NCBI GenBank assembly: GCA_035771165.1 | Contig: JAWNZC010000469.1 | Location: 3,101,001-3,165,000 of the forward strand | Length of the DNA stretch: 64,000 nt | Direction of reading: 5' to 3' | Origin: Paragorgia papillata | Taxonomy: Eukaryota > Cnidaria > Anthozoa > Scleralcyonacea > Coralliidae | Part shown: positions 41,940-53,384 of the stretch, piece after piece | How the letters are laid out: the number at the start of each line of letters is the position of its first letter | Numbering within the stretch: position 1 is the first letter of the stretch | The notes under the pieces: model-generated | Told to the model about the DNA's origin: nothing | The model's input: the letters and a program-made list of their open reading frames with translations, nothing else | Database searches by the model: none | Translations under genes and position numbers: made by a program

Positions 41940-42565
41940 TTTTAATGTAATATTTAAACCATGAGCAGGAGTGTTTTATCAGATTTAAAGTCCTTATATC
42001 ACTTGTGGGGTTTTAACGTATTTGAATAGAGCAAAAAAAGTTAGTTGATAAGTTATTTTGCCGTTTTTGATTTACTTTAATAGTTTCTGAGATATAAGCC
42101 TTTAAACATGCCAATTTCGGCTTTTCGCCAAAAATTTCCGTCGTTCATTTTTAAGCACGGGGGCGTGGGACTCAGGAACCCAAGCCGACCGTTTTCTTAG
42201 TTGGAACTCTGTGCGTACTGGAAAACGGGTGTGAGCTCGACATTTCGATTTTTCAGTCAAATATATGTGTTTTTGTGAATCAATAAGCCGAAACGTAGTT
42301 GTTTTGAATTGACGCGTTCCTGAGTCCCAGGCCCCCAAGGTGTTAAAATGAACGACGGAAATTTTTGAGAATTGGCATGTTCAGAAGCCAATAGGTCAGG
42401 AACTATTTGACTAAATCAAAAACGGCAAAATAACTTATTAACTGATTTTTTTCTGCTCTATTTAAATACGTTAAAACCCCACAAGTGATATAAGCACTTT
42501 AAAACACGAGGCGAGTGTTTTAGATCTGATAAAACACGTACAGCTGCGAATGTTTTAAATGGCTT
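41940..42565. mobile_element. long foldback element (about 625 bp)
   Basis: Arms of over 200 nt. Left words TCCTTATATCACTTGTGGGG, AAGTTATTTTGCCGTTTTTG, AAATTTCCGTCGTTCATTTT and GGGACTCAGGAACC recur inverted on the right as GGTTCTGAG-type TTCCTGAGTCCCAGGCCCCC, AATGAACGACGGAAATTTTT, CAAAAACGGCAAAATAACTT and CCCCACAAGTGATATAAGCA. The right arm has a short insertion near 42495. Noncoding. Confidence 0.75.
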
Positions 42566-42779
42566 CAAAAACTATCCATATAATAAGCTCATATAGAAAT
42601 CATTTTTGAAAACTGAAGTTGTCTGAGCCGCAAAATGGAAGAAAAAGTTCATCGAAAATAGCGAGCGTGTCTCTATCACATATAGAGACACGTCACGGTC
42701 ATGATTTTCCTTTGTGCTTTCCTCATGAATTATTAATGAGTTTTTGAAATGTTTTTTTTAAGAGCGTTTCATAAAAGCT

Positions 42780-43405
42780 TGGTGGTGGTAAAGGTTGTTG
42801 TGGTGAAGGTGGTGGTGGTAATTTTGATGGTGATGGTGAAGGTGGTAGTAATGGTGGAGACCTTGGTGGTGGTGGCAACCTTGGTGGTGGTGGTGAAGGT
42901 GATGGTGGCAACCTTGGTGGTGGTGGTAAAGGTAGTGGTAGCAACCTTGGTGATGGTGGTAAAGGTGGTGGTGGCAACCTGGGTGGCGGTGGTAGTGGTG
43001 GCAACCTTGCTGGTGGTAGTGGTAAAGGTGGTGGTGGTCGTGGCAACCTTGGTAGTGGTAAAGGTGGTGGTGGCAGGTAGTGGTAAAGGTGATTGTGGCA
43101 ACCTTGGTGGTGGTGGTGGTAGAGGTGGTGGTGGCAACCTTAGTGGCGGTGGTGCTGAAGGTGGTAGTGGTGGCAATCTTGGTAGTGGTTAAGGTTTTGG
43201 TGGCAACCTTGGTGGTGAAGGTGGTGGTGGCAACTTTGGTGGTGGTGGTGGTGGTGGTAAAAGTGGTAGTGACATCCTTGATGATGGTGGTGAAGGTGGT
43301 GGTGATGGTGGCAACCTTGTTGGTGACGGTTGTTGTGGTGGCGACCTTGGTTATGGTGGCAACTTTGGTGGTGGTGGTGGTAACGGAGGTGGCTGTGGTG
43401 CAGTC
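42780..43405. repeat. GGT minisatellite ahead of a CNOT1 exon
   Basis: Units of GGTGGTGGTGGCAACCTTGG and GGTGGTAAAGGTGGTG. All frames are open through composition. It lies in the CNOT1 intron 90 nt before the exon at 43497. The reverse complement is of the same ACC type as the minisatellites at the duplication junctions. Confidence 0.9.
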
Positions 43406-43496
43406 TAACATGTACATCTGAGCACTTTTTCCAGTTTTGTTACCATAATATACGATTTTCTATTTTTCCTCATTCTTTCTCATGTTTCCCTTGCAG

Positions 43497-43607
43497 GTAC
43501 ATGGCTTTGGGGATAGCTCTACGATATGTATTGGATGCAATTCGTAAACCATTTCAAAGCAAGATGTATTTGTTTGGCATTACAGCACTGGATCGCTTTA
43601 GAATGAG
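43497..43607 (+). CDS. CNOT1: CNOT1 internal exon
   Basis: A 111-nt exon between acceptor TTTCCCTTGCAG and donor GTAAAG. It codes [20 protein letters not shown] and [17 protein letters not shown], with split codons at both ends. This is the highly conserved part of CNOT1 that continues as LKDYxxYCxHLAS in the next exon. It starts with the third base of a codon, so the preceding exon must end in phase 2, whereas the exon at 32456-32640 ends in phase 0. At least one exon is therefore missing or unrecognised between them. Confidence 0.85.
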
Positions 43608-44107
43608 GTAAAGATCATATTTACAGCAAGTTCATCGGCATTCACTGTAATTGCTTTCCACTACACACACCAGGCTTGGACTGGACCAGCTGTAGTTAAT
43701 ATTGAAATAAAAGCGTGCTGCGTAGGCAGTGTTGAAACAACAATCGAAATATAGTAAGATTAGTTATAACATAGTTTTGATATAGCAACGTTTTTGATTG
43801 GCTGTCGTGCGTGCTCCATAACTCGATGGAGCACGGCAAAAAACCGCGGGGGAAAATTTCAAAACAAAACTGAGTTTTAAATTGACTTTTTATGGCCTTT
43901 TATATTATCAAAATACCGAGCCATTTAATTTTATTTAGTAATAAAGAACAACGACCCAGAAGACATAAACTGGGTCTGGGTAACCGAGTTTAAACTGTCC
44001 TTTTGGTTGGATTTTAGTGAACAAAAAAGACTTGACTACGAAAGTAGAAAAACACAACAACCAAAACGATTCGCCGGCTTGTGAAAGGATTTAATGCTAT
44101 GTTATAA

Positions 44108-44269
44108 AAGAAATGGCTCATGGTTTAGTCTGCTCTATCGAGCTATGGATGCACTTGGGAAATTGGGAGAGCACTCAAAAATCTAGAATCTACGCTTTTT
44201 TCGTGCTCTCCCAATTTCCCGCGTGCATCCATAACTCGATGGAGCACGCTAAACCATGAGCCATTTCTT
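44108..44269. mobile_element. foldback MITE in a CNOT1 intron
   Basis: The arms AAGAAATGGCTCATGGTTTA, TCTATCGAGCTATGGATGCA and GGGAAATTGGGAGAGCAC are mirrored by GTGCTCTCCCAATTTCCC and TAAACCATGAGCCATTTCTT. Part of it (GTGCTCCATAACTCGATGGA) also occurs at 43811. Confidence 0.8.
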
Positions 44270-44271
44270 AA

Positions 44272-44374
44272 ATATACTGCCAAAACAGAGAACGTAGGAG
44301 TCGAACGTTTCTCTGTGACGAAGGGCCTTCGCTCGAAACGTTAGACTCCTACGTTCTCTGTTTCGGCAGTATAT
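44272..44374. repeat. inverted repeat around a hammerhead-like motif
   Basis: The arms ATATACTGCC, AACAGAGAACGTAGGAGTC and their mirror GACTCCTACGTTCTCTGTTT, GGCAGTATAT enclose GAACGTTTCTCTGTGACGAA and GGGCCTTCGCTCGAAACGTT. The CTGACGA box is altered to TGTGACGA here; the clean version is at 39020. Confidence 0.6.
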
Positions 44375-44424
44375 CTAACCTTACCTTATATTTCTATTGT
44401 ATTTAATATTGTTTGTTCTCGTAG

Positions 44425-44560
44425 GTTAAAAGATTATCAACATTACTGTCGACACTTGGCATCTGTTCCTCACTTTGGCGAGTTTCCTGCTCATCTTGTT
44501 GAGTTTATTGAATATGGAAAGCAAGCCATACAACCGCCACTCAGCAGCAGAAACTTACAG
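44425..44560 (+). CDS. CNOT1: CNOT1 internal exon
   Basis: A 136-nt exon between acceptor TTTGTTCTCGTAG and donor GTAGGCG. It codes [40 protein letters not shown] and SRNLQ. It joins in frame to 43497-43607 (AG plus G completes Arg) and ends in phase 0. No later CNOT1 exon was recognised in the remaining 19 kb, which is filled by the TRIM-TLDc duplication. Confidence 0.85.
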
Positions 44561-44619
44561 GTAGGCGTTGGTCAAGAAACTTTCTTCATTTATACACGCT
44601 TCTGAAGAACTGTGGTCTG

Positions 44620-44930
44620 TGGCGTGTGCTGTTAGGGCGCTGCCTCTCACCAATAGTTAAGCCCAGTTCGACGGGGTTACTACTTGGATGGGTGACCGTC
44701 TGGGAATAATCCCGTTCTCGAACTTGAATTTCATGTGAGTAGAGTTTAGTTGGTCTCTCCTGTGCTTCGAGGGTTTTTCGCAGGGTTCTGCGGTTTTACT
44801 CCCTCCGTAAAATCAACACGTTAGGTCTTAGCTCGTATCGTGCACTTTTAACATGAGCCCCTGGCTCGGATGATTAGGCGACCACATCCTGTGCTTACGA
44901 CGTTAAAGGGTATATTGGCAATACAAATTA
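44620..44930 (+). mobile_element. 5S rRNA-derived SINE, plus strand
   Basis: The head has GTTAAGCCCAGTTCGACGGG and CTACTTGGATGGGTGACCGT, CTGGGAATAATCCCG, matching the 3' part of 5S rRNA including its internal promoter. The body has GTTTTACTCCCTCCGTAAAA and TTAGGTCTTAGCTCG, shared with 1-272. It starts about 60 nt after the CNOT1 exon. Confidence 0.7.
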
Positions 44931-45255
44931 AGTTTATCTCATTCGAAAGAACTCGTCAAATGGTATAAGAAGACATTTTACAATTTTTCCGTATCTGTTT
45001 TGGTTTTGGAAATATTTCGACCAAACTCAGCGTGCTGTCCGCCATCTTGGAATTATTTTCGATATGCAAAATTATGCATGTGACGACATAAGCAGGGTAA
45101 AGTGAAATTTTGATCTTGCCAACCTTATGACATTATGAGCTAGAAACTCGATTTTTTGTTGCGCTATTTCCATTTTAAATTGACCCACAACATTTAAAAA
45201 GCCTTCCGTGGAAATTTGGGCACCCACGGAGTAGTTTCATCAGGTTTACCCTGCT

Positions 45256-48021
45256 TGGTATACTAAATCTTGTAATGCTATTAAATCAAAAAGTCTATTT
45301 AATATACAATTAAGAACTACCCTAAGCCAAAATTTAATTATTTACAAGAGTGACAATGCTTGCACAGTTCATGATTTAATATTCCTATAAGTAATTGTTG
45401 TTTTCTAATATTTTTACAGTAAATTACAAAAAAAATGCTAGATCACTAAGGAATTTTGTCAGTAATCATGTGAGTAAATTAAATGTTTTTCAAATTACTA
45501 TATAGCTAATCATATTAAAAATTATCATTCTGTATTCCTGAACTTCTACATTTTCAAATCTTGTCTTTACACTACTAAATAACTAAGTATGTTTAAGTAG
45601 TAACAGTTGATATTTTACTTTAAAGATTAATTAACTAACACAAAAAAATCTACCTAACTTCTGAGTTTAAAAATAAGCCGTTAAAATGTTGTTTTTCAAC
45701 TTCGTAAAAACATATAACAAACTGCGAGAAATGCCTCTTAACAGACTTCAGTTAAAGTCAAATAATTTTCCAAAAGGCTTCTGGAGGAATCGCGTTTTCC
45801 GTTCGCGATATTTTTGAATTGGTGCTCTCCTTTTGAAATTTCTAGATCCGCTCCTAAGAGCTTTAGTTTGTGATGTTTTCTGTGTGCTGTTGCACTGTTT
45901 TAAATTTTTGTTAAACTTTCTTTTTCTTTTCTTTTTGTTTTTCTTTACCCTGTAAGAGTTAGAACTGGGATTATATAGAGTAAGGGTTATAAGACAACGT
46001 TTTAGGTTCGGTTGGGATAGGATTTTGTTCAACGACATGACCTAGGTTCTTTATAAGCGTAAACAATTGAGTGCTGCGTACGTAGTGTTTTGGATAATAG
46101 TAAAGTGAAAAGGTAGCAAACTGCCGAGATTTCAGAAACGAAATACTGACGTTTCGAGCGCAACCCTGCATCAGAGTTTACTTAAGAAAACTGATAAAGG
46201 GTACCACTCGAACTGACATCAGTTATTCGTTACTGTCATAAAAGGCTCTGCTTGAAACATCAGTTTTTCGTTTTTAAAATCTCGTCAGCTTGTCATCTTT
46301 TCGTTTTATTAAGCCTGTTTTCCAGTCATCGCAGAAACTGGCTTGCAGCTCGCAGCGAGTACTTGCATCTAATTAAAAAGAAGTCAGAGTGAAAAACAAG
46401 CACTGTGAGTTAGTTTTAATTAGATATAAGTACTCGCATTCAGCTGCGAGTCAGTTTCTGCCATGACTGGAAAAGAGGCTTTATAGGTTCTGCTTAGTCT
46501 GCTTCGCAGAGATCTCTTCGGCTCCAACACAAGGAATAGCAAGTTTAGAATATAGAGGGCCTTATAGGCAATGTAGAAAACTAGAAATACAAATCGAAAA
46601 TGTTTAAAAGGTTGGTGTACTGCTGACTTGAAATACTCATTAAGGAGGACTAACGTTTTTAGCGTAGGTCCTTCGTCAAAAAGAAATTTGTACTGAAATA
46701 AACGTATATAGAATATTCTTTTAAATTTCACTGCACTATTTATTTCTCTCCACCCCCCCCCCCCCCCCCCCCCCCTCTCTCTCTCTCTCTGATGAAAGAT
46801 CTTCGCTCAAAACGGTTAGACCTGCTTCGTGAGTATATTTCAGCTGTACACCAACTTTTTAAAAGAATCCCCCGACTGTTTGAACAAGTAGACATGAAAA
46901 TGTTGGCAATGTCGTCTATCTTAAAAATGCGTTGAATTTTATCATTTTACCATCTTGAATGATGACGTGAAATGGCTGCAAGCGAAGAGCAGCATGACTA
47001 CTAGACGTGATTGTTGAAAAAGATTATATTTCGATGGCTTCAGACTGACTTTTTCTCATAATAAGAAGCCTAATGACCTTTTGATTTAAAACTGATCTAA
47101 GATTAGAGAATTAGGATTGGTATTGTCACAATGTCACTGTGAGGTCAATAACCCAATTTCTTCCATGGTTGTTTTCGTGTTTTATTCAACTCTTTTTCGT
47201 CGGTGGATATTCCCAGTGAGGAGTAAAATCGTCTGGCGTTAGCCCAGAGTAAAATACGTAAGACTTGAGAGTCGAATGCCGCTTAGAAATGGTTAAGAGA
47301 AAGGTGTGAAAGTTAACTTTCTTCCTCTAAAACGTTTTCCAGTGTAGATTTGTGCTTCCTTCTAATTCCTTGCATAGCTCTAGTGTCAGTGCTGATAATT
47401 GAAAAGTTTTGGGTTTTTTTACATTTGCAGCGTGTCTGTATCTCCGGAGAAAAATTAAATTTACCGTAAAAAGTGCAAACTTAATCCAAATTAGAATTTG
47501 GAACTTACTAGAACAAATATTTCTTCGCTCCTGAGAACTTTGAACTAATACTTTTCAATACTAAAGAGTAACACCAGCGCTGAGGAAAGAACTAAAGAAT
47601 AAAACACAAATCTACACCGCAAAATGTTTTAGAAAGGAAAGATGTAATTTTTTATAGCTTTTTCCTATCAAGTCACGTCAAATTTCGATGTTCCAGACTT
47701 CTAGTTTTAGATAAATTCAAAAAAAACAAAAAACATTAAAACAATCAGATCTAGCAGTCGTTGACAGTCATGCTACTATTTAGTTTGACGTCATTTGACG
47801 TCATTCAAGATGGCGCCACTCGTGGCGAAATTAGCTTATACTCGCACATAATCTTTTTGAAAAGTAAATTATCTTTAAATTTCTTACCAGGCATTTTCAA
47901 AATAGACGAAGACGTTGACAACATTTTGATGCCAACTTGTTCAAATAGTCGGAGATGCCTTTTTGACATTTTCGATTGGATTTTGATATGAGCGTGCGTA
48001 ATGTGTTATCAGCGGTATTAC
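45256..48021. repeat. duplication unit 3: 3' flank of gene D
   Basis: Third copy of the 11229-14028 block. Unlike units 1, 2 and 4 it begins without an ACC minisatellite, directly after TTTACCCTGCTT. An inverted copy of that word (AAGCAGGGTAAA at 45089) may mark a small element at the junction. The Lys/Arg-rich ORF equivalent is at 45748-46038. Confidence 0.85.
47786..47803. promoter_or_regulatory. double CRE palindrome downstream of gene D
   Basis: TGACGTCATTTGACGTCA, then AAGATGGCGCC after 3 nt fewer spacing than in the other units. Confidence 0.4.
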
Positions 48022-48329
48022 TCAGTAAAATACTTCTATTTCAGTTGGAGTAAACTCGTAACTTCCAACCAGAAGAGATTCGGTTTGTGCAGTGCCAGGT
48101 TGGTATCCTGGGGGTAATTGATATGAGTCGCCAAGGTCGGAGCGTGATTGTCGATTGTGATTGGAGTTATCACTGATGAGTAGATCACTACCAAAGGTTG
48201 GTCCGTAGTTAGGCTGGGTGTAGATTGCATGTTGCTTGTCGTGAATGTCGCATTTGAATGCAGGTATGTCGTCTTTATTTTTTAACGAAAACAAAAACGA
48301 GGAGTTGGACTGTTTCCAAACACCTTTAC
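48022..48329 (-). CDS. TRIM-TLDc gene D, exon 3
   Basis: Acceptor TTTATTTCAG, phase 1, stop TGA. Codes GKGVWKQSNSSFLFSLKNKD, NYGPTFGSDLLISDNSNHNR, QLPPGYQPGTAQTESLLVGS and FTPTEIEVFY. The frame is intact with several replacements relative to A and B, so it is not decaying visibly. Confidence 0.82.
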
Positions 48330-48456
48330 CTGAAATAAAATGTAAAACATTTACTCCATGTGTTCATCATATTTTCCTTTACTTCATCATTGACTTTAAA
48401 AAACATTTTAAACCAAAACAAAGAAAATTTTTAAAACAGTTCTGTCATTGAAGTAA

Positions 48457-49450
48457 TATTTCAAATCCGAGTTAGTGTTTTAGACGTGGTTTCTAAATCC
48501 TATGTGCCGTTAACAATAGCGAGGCACATGGGATTTGGCAACCAAGTCTAAAACTCTAACGAGGATTTGAAATAGCTTCTCACACATCATTACATATTCA
48601 TTGCAATGAGGGCAATCACAACAGACTGGTCGTCAAGCGCTCAGTGCAGAGACAGGGAAAATTTTTGTTTTAAAACAGCCAGGAGTTTTGGTTCGCAAGA
48701 CGTTGGATTTATTGGATAACATACATTAGATAATGTTGAACAGCAGGATGAATTCATCAAGGACTGATATTGAGCAGAGAAAGTATAGATGACAATTGCA
48801 ATAATGTAGAACAACTTTACAAACTAAAGAAGGCAGAAGATGTTAATGGTCGATACCGGAGAAAACAAAAGCGTGAGGTGACTGTCTTGTATACTTTTAT
48901 ATCTATATAATATTATGAAAGGCGTAGATGGACATTTAAACTTCGTTACTTCAATCAGTCTGCTGTCAGCAAGCAATATCACTGTTTTTAGCGCTTTTTG
49001 TAGGTTTCTGTTTGTCGTCGAATAACTTAAATTGCACCAACGTAAGTTTGGTTTCTTGTTTGTCTATTTTACTTGTAGTGTATGTATCGCATCGCATGTA
49101 GTCGCTTATATTGTGAAGCGCTGTTAGGTAAAAGAATCTGTTGTATTTGAAACTGTTTTTTATAGCGACAGAAAACTGTATTGGTATTATTTCTAAATAC
49201 AGCGTACTGTATTTAGAAATGTTTCTAAATACAGTTTAGTGTATTCAGAAAAATTTCTAAATACAGTATTGAAAAATTTTAAATTAACATATGTATTTGT
49301 TTTCCATCAATTTTCCCTCATACTCTAAGCCCTGCCCACTTGAATTAATTAGGTCTCTGGTTTAGACTGGGTTTCTAGGTAAGTACATGTGACCTAAATC
49401 AAGCAACCAGATTGGCCGAAATGCTATGAATATCTAATGATGTGTGAGAA
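48457..49450. mobile_element. two adjacent insertions in intron 2 of gene D
   Basis: Against gene B (CATTGAATTCTCTTG at 27992) gene D has about 1 kb inserted. First is a foldback (48457-48573: TATTTCAAATCCGAG, GTTTTAGACGTGGTTTCTAA, mirrored). Then comes an element with ends TTCTCACACATCATTACATA (48577) and ATGATGTGTGAGAA (49450), whose centre has small TGTATTTAGAAATGTTTCTA palindromes. Noncoding. Confidence 0.65.
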
Positions 49451-49669
49451 TTCTCTTGAATGTAGTTTTTAGCGGAACATTATAATTTTCTACATGTTTG
49501 ATATAAAATACAGAAATATAGAAAAAAAAATTCAACTTCTAAAAACTAAAGTAAGGTTTCATTTGTTTAAAGTGTATATTTACTGCTAAATATACTAATA
49601 TGCTGTAATTACAATTAAATATACTATTATAATTATTTCTTTCACTACTCTAAATTATTTTATTGTTAT

Positions 49670-49986
49670 AGTCAAAATGGAAATACCTTCCCACTTCTTC
49701 TTCTGTAGTTTGTTGTGTATTACTGTATTTCTGTAGCCGGTACCAAAGCATGAGAAATATTTTTGTTGAAAACTGTACATATAAATAGTATAATTTAGCT
49801 TTAAATGCTATTTATTGATAATACAATGGATATTTATCCCAAATTGATACCAAGAGACGAATATACATCAAGAATTGGTGACTTTTATCACTAGACTTTC
49901 CTCATGCTTCAGTAAGCGGCTACAGAAATACAGTAATACACAACCAACTACAGAAGTGGAAGTGGGAAGGTATTTTCATTTTGACT
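49670..49986. mobile_element. foldback element in intron 2 of gene D
   Basis: Same ancestral insertion as 14679-14992 and 28217-28532. Confidence 0.75.
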
Positions 49987-50641
49987 GCAAATTTAATATT
50001 TTTTCTAAATTATCATGTGTGGTCCTGATTCAAACTTGAATACTAAACTATCAGGAAGTCACTGCATTTTTCATTTTTACAAAAAAATATCAATATTTTG
50101 GCCTATAATAGAAAATACTTTTTATGACTTTTTGAATGTTGTGCTGGAACTTATGCTGTTAACCCATTGCTGCCTAGGATGTCTGAGGGTTCTCCTTTTG
50201 ATGAGTAAAATCATCTGGTATTAGCCAGAGTGAAACAATAAAGGTGTCATTTTGGCTGGCTCAGGTATCCATTAGGTTTGATGTAAAAAGGAAATTGGAT
50301 GTATTTTATCTGCCAACAGACTATAAACATATTTCATTTTTGAAAATGTAGAATACTTAACATCAGGACACCTCCACAGAGATAAAATCTTAATCCAGGA
50401 TAGCCTGGGTAGCTTGTGTATTAAGGCTTGGGTGCTTGGCATGCTTTTACCCATGCAGCAGTCCTACAGATGGACACTTTTAAAAAATGTTTGGAGAATG
50501 ACTTTTAGCATGAACAACCTCAGCAAAATATCATCTTCAAACAACAACAACAACAAAGGCGTTTCCCTCTCTGATGTTTCTTGATTTCTGTCAGCTGTTG
50601 TTTTTTACTCGGGCTACCTGTGGTAGAACGAGTCTAGGTTT

Positions 50642-51669
50642 CAACCTCGTACCCAGGGTCTTATCTCCGCTGCTCCGCCCATCGCTGCGAAAAGACCCTG
50701 GTTGCGGCTGGTCACGTGCCCCCTAAAAATTGGGGGGTTTTCAATTAGCGATTTAAAAAATACTCAGGGAGGAGTGACAAAGGCACAATTACAACCGCTT
50801 CACCGTTTTGTTTATACAAATAATATATTACGTCTGGCGTCGTTGTCTGGCGCCAGGCTGTTGATCGCAAAATATCTGTTGGAATGAAAACAACAAAAAA
50901 CAAACGTACTCGGTGTTGACAAAACATATCTCGCTTTCTTCTTTGGTGTACGTCGTCGAAGAACAAAAGATCATGTCGAATCCAACAGTTAAAGAAATCC
51001 CGAAGAAGATATACAAATCGACTCGAATCGACTATTAAATGCACAGTCGAATGCGTGTCGACTTCATTGTTGGTGATGTGAACTGTGAAGTACCTTAATT
51101 AAGCATTTGTACAACAAGGCAAATTTTGAACTGCATTATTTGGCCGAAATGCCTTACGGTAAAAGACTTTCCTTGCGACGAGTGCTCTTCCTCGTTTAAT
51201 CTAAAGGCCATGTGAAAGAAGATTACAAAATTTCACAAAGTTCAAGACGTTGGTTTGCGAGAGCCAAACCGCTTTCTCTCGCATCAAAAAATGCATTGAC
51301 ATTTCAGCCAATGCCCCGATAACCGCGGCGAAAAGTGCCGAAAGAAGCGATTCAGGAAAGATTGCAACTATACAATATCAAGCCGACTAGTACTGTCCTT
51401 TCACGCGCATTTGTCATCAACAGAAAGTCAGGTAAATGCAGCTGTTGAATCGCGTTTTTCATTCTTTCAGTGAACTTTATAGTTCGCCTAAATCTAATAT
51501 CAGATTTTAGAATACGAGTATTAAAACTGGACTTGTGTTGTAGCATTGTCATTGAGTGTGCAGCTTACTAAAGCTTACCACCCCTCCCATGATTTAAAAT
51601 TTGTTTGGGCGGCACGTGACCAGCCGCAACCAGGGTCTTTTCGGAGATAAGACCCTGGGTACGAGGTTG
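50642..51669. mobile_element. MULE-like non-autonomous element, 9-bp target duplication
   Basis: The left end CAACCTCGTACCCAGGGTCT, then TATCTCC, and the right end GGAGATA, then AGACCCTGGGTACGAGGTTG are inverted repeats. They extend through AAGACCCTGGTTGCGGCTGG and TCACGTGCC. TCTAGGTTT flanks both ends exactly (50633-50641 and 51670-51678). 9-bp duplications are typical of Mutator-like elements. The interior of about 850 nt has no transposase; its ORFs of 60-99 codons are unrecognised. Confidence 0.75.
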
Positions 51670-51953
51670 TCTAGGTTTCAGCTCCGTTTGTTTTTAATTT
51701 TTTTTTTTCGCCACACAAAATTGCAAAATTGTGCAATACCTCCCATATATGGAGCCTAGACTTCGAGTGTTCAATCGCTTTGAAAATTCATCGACAGTCA
51801 TGTTCCTATTCTGTGGAACTTTGTATCAAGCACATCGCTGATCAACCATATAAGCAACTTATTTGGAAAACCTACCAACAATTTCGTCAAAGGCAAAGCT
51901 GGCCGAAGCTGTTGCATCCAAGTGGCAACCGAACAACCGACAACGATATACTT

Positions 51954-52060
51954 AACAGTTATACCATGAGCTCGAGTCGTATATGAGCTCATAGCCAACG
52001 AGGCGCTTCGCCGAGTTGGCTATTAGTTCGTATACGACGAGAGCGAATGGTATAACTGTT
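51954..52060. mobile_element. short foldback element
   Basis: The arms AACAGTTATACCATGAGCTC and GTCGTATATGAGCTCATAGC are mirrored imperfectly by GCTATTAGTTCGTATACGAC and GAATGGTATAACTGTT around CGAGGCGCTTCGCCGAG. Confidence 0.65.
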
Positions 52061-53080
52061 TTATTATATAGCCAAGCACTGTACAAGAGACAAAATTACA
52101 GCGAAATGTTTGAAACGACAAACTTCCAGCATAGGCAACTAATACTTCCGCCATGCGTAATGATGCATTCACATAGAGTTTCTCGCTGAGCTGTTCGGTA
52201 AACAGCTTTGAAATGTTGCATAAATGTTGCTCGAGAGGCAAAAAATGTGTTAAGCAGATCAACAAAAAAGATTAAAAGGTACCTTTATGAAGTCAAAAGG
52301 TGGGTCAGTTGTTTATATTAGCGTTGCTGTCGTGAAAAAGGTTTTGATTTCATGCAAAAATGAAACTGAAACACCTTCGGCAGTGAAACTAAATTACTTA
52401 GTTGGTTGTTTTTGAAAAAGAACATGCTTTTTACTACTCCAAATGCTTATCTAAATAAAAAATGTCTCTTTACTGGTGATCTCCTACGAAATGTGTGTTG
52501 TAAGCTTGATTTTAACCGTGGGTTTCTTTGTTTGGCAACAAATTAATATCAACCCGTTAATTTAGTCAGGTTTTTTGAAGTAAAAATACGTAATTTTTAG
52601 GTGAATTTTACCATTTACCATGCTAAATTGTGTATTTGTTAATGTATTTTTACACAATGTTGTTTTTTTTATACATTGGTTTGAGGGTGTTGATGTTTTT
52701 CTGTATAAACATCCGTCAATTTCAACTCTTTTTTCGGCAGTTTAAAAAAACGTGCCGCCATCTTGTTTTTCCTCTACTAGTAGGATATGAGCTGATAGCC
52801 TGGTAGTAGGGAACCAATCAGATTACGCAAAAGCTCATATCCGATAGCATGCTATATAATAAAGTATATTTTTCTCATGGCTAACAATCTGGATCTTTAT
52901 ATTGGCACTGCGATGTTCATAGGTTTTCCACTTGGTTTACAAAATCCAAGATGTGAGAACACAAGGAACATTCATGAAGATGACAGACTTTGAGGAAACA
53001 GTTTGTTGACATAATTACTAAAGAAGTTTTATATTTGTTATGCTGAGTAGGAAGCTTGTATACACAATTACACATGTATG

Positions 53081-53185
53081 TAATAGATAAAGCATGAGCA
53101 GCCGATCTGTATCTGATTTACAAGGCGAGCTGCAAGTGAGCTGTAGTAAATCACATATAGATTGGCTGCGAATGCTTTATCGTAC
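53081..53185. mobile_element. foldback MITE, first of a pair
   Basis: The arms TAATAGATAAAGCATGAGCA, GCCGATCTGTATCTGATTTA are mirrored by TAAATCACATATAGATTGGC and TGCGAATGCTTTATCGTA. The second copy is 93 nt away at 53278. Confidence 0.7.
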
Positions 53186-53277
53186 TTATCAAATGGACGC
53201 ATCTAAATAGCCATGTTTTCAAACTATTTTTCAAATTGGAGTGATTTTAGCTAAGTAAATTGAGGGAAAAGTTTATG

Positions 53278-53384
53278 TAATAGATAAAGCATGAGCGGCC
53301 GATCTGTATGGGGATTTACAAGGCGAGCCGCAGGCGAGCCGAAGTAAATGCCCATACAGATCGGACGCGAATACTTTATCGTAC
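53278..53384. mobile_element. foldback MITE, second of a pair
   Basis: The arms TAATAGATAAAGCATGAGCG, GCCGATCTGTATGGGGATTT are mirrored by AAATGCCCATACAGATCGGA and CGCGAATACTTTATCGTA. The match within this copy is tighter than in the first. Confidence 0.7.

Noticed and set aside
42723..43421. ORFs up to 219 codons (Val/Gly, Thr/His/Pro)
   Set aside because: GGT minisatellite; every frame on both strands is affected.
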